Assembly: GCA_946479255.1 (NCBI GenBank)
Contig: CAMLFK010000158.1
Span: 1-11,320, forward strand
Origin: an uncultured Oxalobacteraceae bacterium
GTDB taxonomy: Bacteria > Pseudomonadota > Gammaproteobacteria > Burkholderiales > Burkholderiaceae
Length of the DNA stretch: 11,320 nucleotides
Direction: 5' to 3'
Shown: positions 5,680-11,320 of the stretch, piece after piece
Layout of the letters: each line of letters opens with the position of its first letter
Position numbering within the stretch: the first letter of the stretch is position 1
Made by a program: the position numbers and the translations under genes
The notes under the pieces: generated by a model
What the model was told of the DNA's origin: nothing
Databases searched by the model: none
What the model saw: the letters and a program-made list of their open reading frames with translations, nothing else

Positions 5680-7426
5680 CGGTCAGTCGCACATCGGCCA
5701 GTTCGAATTGGTAGGCGCCTGGCTTGGGGCCGGCGTTAAAGGCGAGCATGGTCAGTGCGCGCGGGTCGATGCCGGCGAAGCTGGCCAGCGGAATGCTCAG
5801 CTCGCGCCATTCGGAACCGGCGACAAAGGGCACGCCGACCGGGATGCTCACGCCGCTCGACATCATCGCCACATTGTAGCTTGCGCCATCGCCGCGAACC
5901 CGGAAGCGCACATGCTTGAGCGGACCCAGGTCGGCCGCCTGCATCGGCTGGGCGCCCGGCATCCAGGCAAGGCCAGCCCATGGAAAGCCGAAGCCTGCCG
6001 CCACGCTGGGCTTGACCAGCACGCTGCCGTCCTCCGCTACCTTCAGCTCCACGCTGGACTTTCCGCCGAACATGGCGTCCGAGGACATGCTCCATTGCGC
6101 ACCCAGCTTGCCGCCGCTGGCCTGCAGGATCCGGCCCGGCGCCTTGCCGGTGGATGGTTTGGACTCGGCGGCGACCAGCGCGCGCTGGCGTTCCTGCAGC
6201 ACGGTAGTCGCTTCGCCATCCTTCCACACTGCGGCGATGCGGCGGGTGTGGGCGATATCAGTGGTGGGGTCGCCATCGACCAGCAGCAGGTCGGCCTTGT
6301 AGCCCTTGGCGATGCGGCCGCGTTCACCTAAGCGGAAGGCCTGGGCCGGCGCCGCGGTGGCGGCCCGCAAGGCCTGCGCGGGCGCCAGGCCGGCTTTGAC
6401 CAGCGCGGCCATTTCGTGATGCATGCCGATGCCGAACTGGGTGCCTGGATTGCCTGCGTCGGTGCCGGCCAGCACCCGCACCCCGGCCTTGTGCAGGGCC
6501 CCCGTCAAGGCAATCGGCGCGCCAAGGCGGCGGGCCGCATTCTCGCGGCTGAAGGGCGCGGCCAGGGTGGCGCGCTGCTCGCGGCTGAGCAGATGAAAGC
6601 TGCGCGGATCGTCCAGGATGTCGGCCGGGCTCACCCCGGCCATGCTTTCCAGGACGCTGAAGGTGGGGATGATGAAGGCATTGCGGCGCTTGGCCTTTTT
6701 CACAAAGAGGGCGATGTCGGCGCCACTGATGGCATCACCCAGGAACAGGTGCGCCAGGCCGTCGGCACCGGCGTCCAGCGCGGCCATGGCGTCCGCCAGG
6801 CGGCTGGTGTGGACTACCGCCAGCTTGCCGCGCCGGTGGGCCGCCCCGATGGCGGCCTTGACGGTGGCCAGGTCCAGGGTTTGCATGGGATGGCCGGGAA
6901 AGCCCGGTTCCATCACGATCTTGATGAAATGCGAGCCTTCGGCGATGCGCGCATCGATAAACGCCTGGGCCTGGCCGGCACCTTCAAGCGTGGCAATCGG
7001 CAGGCCGTAGCCGGTGCCATGGCCGCCTGGCGCGGTGACCAGGGTGCCGGCCGAGAACAGGTCGGCCTGGCCGCGGTTGCGGCCCTCGCGCATGCGCCTG
7101 GCTGCGTCCTGCATCAGCGGCACGGCGCTGAACATGTCGACCTGGGTGGTCACGCCGAACAGCAGGGGCAGTTCCTGGTGGCGGTAGGCGTGCACGTGGG
7201 CGTCGATCAGGCCGGGCAGCAGGGTCTTGCCGCGCCCGTCGACGATGGTGGCCCCGGCCGGCGGCGTGCCGCGGAAGTCGGCGTCGACGATCACGCCGGC
7301 GTCGATCAGCACGCTGCGCCGCGGGTGGCTGCGTTCGCCGTCGAACACGCGGGCGTCCTGGATCAGGGTGGGGGAGGCTTGGGCGGCAAAGGCCATCAGC
7401 AGGGCAGTCAGGATCAGGGGTTTCAT
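5672..7426 (-). CDS. Exported amidohydrolase with C-terminal CIA30-like domain
   Basis: This is a probable periplasmic or secreted metal-dependent hydrolase of the imidazolonepropionase/prolidase-like amidohydrolase group, 584 residues. Residues 1-18 (MKPLILTALLMAFAAQAS) form a signal peptide. The small beta domain and barrel follow, with LLPGLIDAHVHAY (69-81; metal ligands H77 and H79), FIKIVMEPG (167-175; K169 a candidate carboxylated lysine), LAVVHTS (202-208; H206), GLAHLF (223-228; H226) and LAGTDAGNPG (319-328; D323). The closing segment is GYKADLLLVDGDPTTDI. After a linker, about 445-582 resembles a CIA30 beta-sandwich: LKHVRFRVRGDG (503-514), WRELSIPLASFAG (540-552) and FELADVRLTDD at the end. 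The frame is open 29 codons further upstream. I chose the ATG at 7426 because it begins the signal peptide and follows AAGAG. The substrate is unknown; small peptides or cyclic amides are possible. This is the first gene of an overlapping operon with the DesK/DesR-type pair. Confidence 0.9.
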   Translation of the reverse strand: MKPLILTALLMAFAAQASPTLIQDARVFDGERSHPRRSVLIDAGVIVDADFRGTPPAGATIVDGRGKTLLPGLIDAHVHAYRHQELPLLFGVTTQVDMFSAVPLMQDAARRMREGRNRGQADLFSAGTLVTAPGGHGTGYGLPIATLEGAGQAQAFIDARIAEGSHFIKIVMEPGFPGHPMQTLDLATVKAAIGAAHRRGKLAVVHTSRLADAMAALDAGADGLAHLFLGDAISGADIALFVKKAKRRNAFIIPTFSVLESMAGVSPADILDDPRSFHLLSREQRATLAAPFSRENAARRLGAPIALTGALHKAGVRVLAGTDAGNPGTQFGIGMHHEMAALVKAGLAPAQALRAATAAPAQAFRLGERGRIAKGYKADLLLVDGDPTTDIAHTRRIAAVWKDGEATTVLQERQRALVAAESKPSTGKAPGRILQASGGKLGAQWSMSSDAMFGGKSSVELKVAEDGSVLVKPSVAAGFGFPWAGLAWMPGAQPMQAADLGPLKHVRFRVRGDGASYNVAMMSSGVSIPVGVPFVAGSEWRELSIPLASFAGIDPRALTMLAFNAGPKPGAYQFELADVRLTDD

Positions 7427-7634
7427 TGGCTCTTTCGTTGGGACAGGTGCAGCCAGTGTGGCGCCGTGCCCGCTTTCCCGACAGTGGAGAAACACATCAC
7501 TTTTGCATGACAAATGTCACCCGCCCAGGCTGTTGTAGGAATATTCTGCATTGACTTCATTTCGCTGAACCCAATGGGGATAGAATGACTCTAATGGAAC
7601 TGCGTCCACATTGGGTTCGCAATAAGTGAGGATC
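7427..7634. promoter_or_regulatory. Divergent control region between the amidohydrolase operon and the cyclic-di-GMP gene
   Basis: This 208-base spacer, AT-richer than its flanks, must hold promoters for both directions. TGACAAATGTCA (7508-7519) is a 12-base palindrome with 5-bp arms, about 80 bases upstream of the amidohydrolase start. GAATATTC (7539-7546) is an 8-bp palindrome. TTGACT (7551-7556) resembles a -35 but has no -10 at a normal distance. TAGAAT (7581-7586) matches five of six bases of a -10 for the plus-strand gene but has a poor -35. The short palindromes could be regulator sites, possibly for the NarL-type regulator of the operon, but they are short enough to occur by chance. 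Confidence 0.35.
7567..7618. repeat. 10-bp inverted repeat in the leader of the cyclic-di-GMP gene
   Basis: GAACCCAATG (7567-7576) and CATTGGGTTC (7609-7618) are exact reverse complements separated by 32 bases. The right arm ends 16 bases before the ATG at 7635. The candidate -10 TAGAAT (7581-7586) lies between the arms. The repeat could be a two-site operator around the promoter, or a long-loop hairpin in the leader if transcription starts further upstream. Confidence 0.55.
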
Positions 7635-9914
7635 ATGAACGACATCGCGTCGACAGCCACGCAAGCCCCGACGATCCTGATCGTGGACGACACCGCAGCC
7701 AACCTGATCGTCATGGTTGATTATCTCGGCAGCCACGGCTTTTCGCTCGTGGTGGCACAGGACGCGGAGGAGGCGATTGAACGCGCACGCTTCGCCCAGC
7801 CCGACCTGATCCTGCTCGACGTGATGATGCCGGGAATGAACGGCTTCGAGGCGTGCCGGCGCCTCAAAATGATTGAAGAAACCGGCCACATCCCGGTCAT
7901 TTTCATGACGGCCTTGTCGGATCCCAACGACAAGATCAGCGGCTTCAAGGCGGGCGGGGTCGACTACATCACCAAACCGTTTCAGCTGGAGGAGGTGCTG
8001 GCGCGCGTCAACACGCACCTCGCACTGCAGGCGATGCAGCGCCAGCTCGCGAGCCAGAATCTGCGCCTGCGCGAGGAAGTGACGGTGCGCGAACAGGCCG
8101 AAGTTGCACTGCAGCACGCGCGCGACGAGCTCGAAGTGCGGGTGGCGCAGCGCACCGCCGAACTGGCGCAGGCCAATGCCCAGCTCAAGGACGAAATCAT
8201 CGAACGCACCCGCATGCAGGAAGTACTGCAGGAACGGGAAGCGCGCATCCGGCGCCTGATCGAGTCCAATATCATCGGCATTTTTTTCTGGAATGACGAT
8301 GGACTGATCGAGGAGGCCAACGAGGCATTCCTGCGTATCGTTGACTACAGCAGCGAAGAACTGCAACTGGGCGGGGTCCACTGGACCGACATGACACCAG
8401 CCCAGTACCACACGGCCGATAACCTGGCGTTCGACCAGTTGCACCGGATCGGTACCTGTGTACCCTATGAAAAAGAATTCATCCGCAAGGATGGCACCCA
8501 GGTACCGGTGCTGATCGGCGCCGCCTTTTTTGAAGGCTCGCGCAGCCATGGCGTCGCTTTCGTGCTCGACCTCAGCGCGCGCAAGATGGCCGAGGAGCGC
8601 ATCCGCTTCATGGCCCATCACGACGCCTTGACCGGATTGCCTAACCGCCAACTGTTGCAGGACCGGATGATCCAGGCCATTGCGATGTGCCGCCGCACGG
8701 ACACCCAGCTGGCGCTGCTGTTCATCGATCTCGACGATTTCAAGCGTATCAACGATTCGCTCGGGCATGAAGTTGGCGACCGCCTGCTGCAGATGGTGGC
8801 GCGGCGCCTGAAAGCCTGTTTGCGCGAAGGCGACAGTATCGCGCGCCTCGGTGGCGACGAGTTCGTCCTGACCGTATCGCCCCTGTCCGATGGCAATGAT
8901 GCCGGGCTCATCGCGCGCAAGACCCTGGACATGCTCAAGCTGCCCTTCGTGGTCGGTGGGCACGAGCTGCATGTCACCGGCAGCATCGGCATCAGCGTCT
9001 ATCCGGTCGATGGTCTGGACGTCGAAACCCTGATGCGCACGGCCGATACGGCGATGTATCACGCCAAGGAAAACGGCCGCTCCAATTATCAGTTCTTTAC
9101 CCCGGCGCTGAACAAGGCGGTGCACCAGCGCCTGGTCATGGAAACCCGCCTGCGCCATGCCCTGGCGGCCGATCAGTTCACCCTGCATTACCAGCCGCAA
9201 ATCGATATGCATACCGGGGTCATTTTTTCATCGGAAGCACTGCTGCGCTGGGCGCGCCCGGGCAAGGTACCGATCTCTTGCGGGGCGTTTATCGACGTCG
9301 CCGAAAAGACCGGCCTGATCCTCCAGATCGGCGAGTGGGCCTTGCGCCAGGCCTGCATGCAACTCAAGCGCTGGCATGACATGGGCTTCCCGCAGTTGCG
9401 GGTGGCCGTCAATCTGTCGCCGCGCCAGTTCTATCAGCCCAATCTGCCCGCCATCGTGGCCCAGGTACTGGACGAATCCGGACTGACGCCCGATGCCCTC
9501 GATCTCGAAATCACGGAGGGTATTCTGCTACAGCGTAACACCGATAATGTGGCAACGCTGAGCCAGCTCAGCGCCATGGGCATCAAGCTGTCGGTCGACG
9601 ATTTCGGCACCGGTTATTCCAGCCTGGCGTATTTGCAGCGCTATCCGATCGATTGCATCAAGATCGACCAATCCTTCGTCGGCGCCATCACCCGCAATCC
9701 CAATGACCGCGCCCTGGTCAGTGCGATTATCGGAATGGGACACAGTCTCGACCTCGATATTCTGGCGGAAGGGGTGGAAACATTGGAGCAGGCCAATTTT
9801 TTGCTTGACCATGGCTGTTCGAATGCCCAGGGCTTCTATTACAGCATGGCGGTGGCGCCCGATGTGTTCACCAACTTGCTGCGCGCGCCGGACGGCCTCG
9901 CCCGGACCGGCTGA
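7635..9914 (+). CDS. REC-PAS-GGDEF-EAL cyclic-di-GMP response regulator
   Basis: This is a 759-residue cytoplasmic protein predicted both to make and to break cyclic-di-GMP under phosphorylation control. The receiver domain (about 12-128) has ILIVDD (14-19), the phospho-acceptor D62 in LLDVMMPGMNG, T92 and K114. A coiled coil (about 134-205) leads to a PAS domain (about 205-318). The GGDEF domain (about 325-488) has DALTGLPNRQLLQDR, an intact GGDEF signature (406-410) and an inhibitory-site RxxD (REGD, 397-400) five residues upstream of it. The EAL domain (about 504-748) keeps EALLRW (534-539), NLSPRQF (593-599), EITEG (625-629), DDFGTGYSSL (655-664), KIDQSF (676-681), AEGVET (711-716) and QGF (732-734). 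I chose the ATG at 7635; GAGG at 7628-7631 is only three bases upstream. A GTG at 7626 in the same frame is the alternative and has no ribosome site. The net activity cannot be predicted. A hybrid kinase gene converges on it 28 bases downstream. Confidence 0.95.
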   Translation: MNDIASTATQAPTILIVDDTAANLIVMVDYLGSHGFSLVVAQDAEEAIERARFAQPDLILLDVMMPGMNGFEACRRLKMIEETGHIPVIFMTALSDPNDKISGFKAGGVDYITKPFQLEEVLARVNTHLALQAMQRQLASQNLRLREEVTVREQAEVALQHARDELEVRVAQRTAELAQANAQLKDEIIERTRMQEVLQEREARIRRLIESNIIGIFFWNDDGLIEEANEAFLRIVDYSSEELQLGGVHWTDMTPAQYHTADNLAFDQLHRIGTCVPYEKEFIRKDGTQVPVLIGAAFFEGSRSHGVAFVLDLSARKMAEERIRFMAHHDALTGLPNRQLLQDRMIQAIAMCRRTDTQLALLFIDLDDFKRINDSLGHEVGDRLLQMVARRLKACLREGDSIARLGGDEFVLTVSPLSDGNDAGLIARKTLDMLKLPFVVGGHELHVTGSIGISVYPVDGLDVETLMRTADTAMYHAKENGRSNYQFFTPALNKAVHQRLVMETRLRHALAADQFTLHYQPQIDMHTGVIFSSEALLRWARPGKVPISCGAFIDVAEKTGLILQIGEWALRQACMQLKRWHDMGFPQLRVAVNLSPRQFYQPNLPAIVAQVLDESGLTPDALDLEITEGILLQRNTDNVATLSQLSAMGIKLSVDDFGTGYSSLAYLQRYPIDCIKIDQSFVGAITRNPNDRALVSAIIGMGHSLDLDILAEGVETLEQANFLLDHGCSNAQGFYYSMAVAPDVFTNLLRAPDGLARTG

Positions 9915-9942
9915 GCTAGCCGCGCCGGGGTCCGACAGGCTG

Positions 9943-11320
9943 CTAGGCCTCCTGTTCCGGCTGGTAGTTTGTCACGAAAGCGGCCAGCGCCTTCGATTGA
10001 TAGCCCAGCGCCAGGGCGCGCAGGCGCCTGGCGAACGGAGCGAAGGCAGGATCGAGGGCTTGCAGGTAGTCGGCCCGTTCGCCGATCTTTTGCATATTGC
10101 CGAGGCGCGCCAGTTGGGCCAGGGCATGAATTTCTTGCGGTGGCGGAATCACCAGGTCGGCGGTATCTTCCTCGTCCGAACCGAACGCATCCAGCACTGA
10201 GGTTTCGATGATCCAGGCCAGGGACAGCAGCTTGCCGATGGCCGCGAGCAGTAGATTGTGCTCGACCGGCTTGGGAAGGAAGGCGTTGGCGCCGGCCGCA
10301 TAGCATTTCAATTCGTCCTCGTGGCTGGCGCTGGCGGTCACGGCGATGATGGGAATCGCCGCCCATGCCGGCATCTGGCGAATCCGGCGGGTCGCCTCGT
10401 GCCCGTCCATGACCGGCATCGTGACGTCCATGACGATCAGGTCAGGCTGGAAACTGTCGAGCAAGGACAGGCACTCCTGGCCGTTTTTGGCATCGGCGAC
10501 GCTAAAGCCCAGGGCCTGCAGCATATCCATCAACATGGCGCGGTTTTGCGGCACGTCGTCGACGATCAGCAGGCGCCGGGGCTTGCCTTCATAGCCGATG
10601 ATGGCGCGCGACACGGCCGGGACGAGCAGCGTCTCGGTGCTGACCGGCAGGTCGAGTTCGAACCAGAACAGGCTACCCTTGTTCGGCTCGCTCCTGACGG
10701 CGATCTTGCCGCCCATCAGGTGGATCAGCTGCTGGCTGATGGCCAGGCCCAGTCCGGTGCCGCCCTCGCGCCGCTGCATCTCGGCGACCTGCTCGAAGGG
10801 CTGGAAAATGCGCGCCAGCTGGGTGGCGCTCATGCCGATGCCGCTGTCGGCCACCTCGAAGCGCAGGCGCGCCATGGGCGCTCTGGCCGGGTCGGGAGCG
10901 GCGGCCGGGGAGGCGGCGGGCAGTACTCTTAAGGCGACTTCGCCGCGGTCGGTGAACTTGACCGCGTTGCCCAGCAGGTTGAGCAAGACCTGGCGCAGGC
11001 GCTTGTCGTCCACCGTCACGGCGGCCGGCAGGCCGGATGCGGCTTCGAAGCGGAACAGCAGGCTCTTTTCTTCAGCTTTGACCCGCATGATGTCGGCCAC
11101 CACCCGCAGGAAGGTGCCCAGATGGGTGGGGGCCGGGAACAGCACCAGTTTGCCCGCCTCGACCCGGGCCAGGTCGAGGATGTCGTTGATCAAGGTGAGC
11201 AGGTGCTCGCCGCTTTCGTAAATGGTGGCCAGGCCGCTGGCCTGGCGTTCGGTCAGCTGATGGGTGTCGCGCCGCAGCAGCTGGGCATAGCCCATGATGG
11301 CGTTGAGCGGGGTGCGCAGT
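9943..11320 (-). CDS. Hybrid sensor histidine kinase (5' end outside window)
   Basis: This is the C-terminal 458 residues of a hybrid kinase. The frame is open to the right edge and begins LRTPLNAIMGYAQLL, the standard H-box, so the phospho-acceptor histidine lies just outside the window and any sensor domains further out. Counting from the M of MGYAQLL, the dimerisation helices end near 55. The ATPase domain shows the N box LLNLLGNAVKFTD (104-116), G1 box VADSGIGM (148-155), F box IFQPFEQV (163-170) and G2 box GGTGLGLAISQQL (178-190). A receiver domain (about 240-355) has LLIVDD, D290 in LIVMDVTMP, T320 and K342. The last 70 or so residues (about 380-450) form a helical tail beginning IPPPQEIHALAQLARLGNMQ, with no HxLKG-type HPt motif. 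The TAG stop is 28 bases from the convergent cyclic-di-GMP gene. That receiver protein is a plausible partner, but this is only inference from proximity. Confidence 0.93.
   Translation of the reverse strand, partial: LRTPLNAIMGYAQLLRRDTHQLTERQASGLATIYESGEHLLTLINDILDLARVEAGKLVLFPAPTHLGTFLRVVADIMRVKAEEKSLLFRFEAASGLPAAVTVDDKRLRQVLLNLLGNAVKFTDRGEVALRVLPAASPAAAPDPARAPMARLRFEVADSGIGMSATQLARIFQPFEQVAEMQRREGGTGLGLAISQQLIHLMGGKIAVRSEPNKGSLFWFELDLPVSTETLLVPAVSRAIIGYEGKPRRLLIVDDVPQNRAMLMDMLQALGFSVADAKNGQECLSLLDSFQPDLIVMDVTMPVMDGHEATRRIRQMPAWAAIPIIAVTASASHEDELKCYAAGANAFLPKPVEHNLLLAAIGKLLSLAWIIETSVLDAFGSDEEDTADLVIPPPQEIHALAQLARLGNMQKIGERADYLQALDPAFAPFARRLRALALGYQSKALAAFVTNYQPEQEA

Noticed and set aside
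6416..7510. A 364-codon plus-strand open frame over the amidohydrolase
   Set aside because: It is a shadow of the amidohydrolase frame, which has a signal peptide and ordered metal-ligand motifs.
7427..7513. A 29-codon N-terminal extension of the amidohydrolase
   Set aside because: It would place a non-hydrophobic stretch before the signal peptide. The ATG at 7426 begins a good signal sequence and follows AAGAG.
7557..9212. A 551-codon open frame on the minus strand, antisense to the REC-PAS-GGDEF-EAL gene
   Set aside because: The composition is typical of antisense translation of GC-rich codons. The plus strand carries unmistakable catalytic motifs throughout.
9903..9934. A bulged inverted repeat at the convergent end of the cyclic-di-GMP gene
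   Set aside because: CGGACCGG and CCGGGGTCCG pair only with a two-base bulge and no T-tract. In sequence this GC-rich it is weak evidence for a terminator.

Overview
The window is GC-rich chromosomal DNA (roughly two-thirds G+C by eye) with dense, typical proteobacterial genes. The mog-darP-pmbA neighbourhood, the TakP-like TRAP binding protein and the abundance of two-component and cyclic-di-GMP proteins suggest a betaproteobacterium, most likely of the Oxalobacteraceae (Massilia/Duganella/Janthinobacterium type). That placement is inferred from protein character, not from a search. No RNA gene, insertion sequence, prophage or CRISPR array was found, and no gene-free stretch exceeds about 210 bases.

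Left part (1-2683): a housekeeping block. A molybdopterin adenylyltransferase gene (mog, cut by the left edge) and the ribosome-maturation gene darP/yjgA overlap on the minus strand. They diverge from pmbA/tldE, one half of the TldD/TldE protease, across a 93-base spacer. That spacer carries an extended -10 promoter bracketed by a 9-bp inverted repeat.

Middle part (2684-7426): a 168-base spacer holds a REP-like hairpin that could terminate pmbA, then a promoter overlapped by a perfect 12-bp inverted repeat. Next comes a single TakP-type TRAP substrate-binding protein gene without its membrane partners. Convergent to it is a tightly overlapping minus-strand operon, read from right to left: an exported amidohydrolase fused to a C-terminal CIA30-like domain, a DesK-type membrane histidine kinase, and its NarL/DesR-type response regulator. 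A 13-bp-stem hairpin lies at the convergent junction.

Right part (7427-11320): a 208-base divergent spacer with inverted repeats leads into a REC-coiled coil-PAS-GGDEF-EAL cyclic-di-GMP protein with all visible catalytic motifs intact. Converging on it is a hybrid histidine kinase, cut by the right edge within its H-box, with a REC domain and a short helical C-terminal tail. These two signalling genes could form a phosphorelay controlling cyclic-di-GMP. Nothing here is clearly a new system. The least ordinary items are the amidohydrolase-CIA30/DesK/DesR operon, the orphan TRAP binding protein with its operator-like palindrome, and the REP-like repeat.
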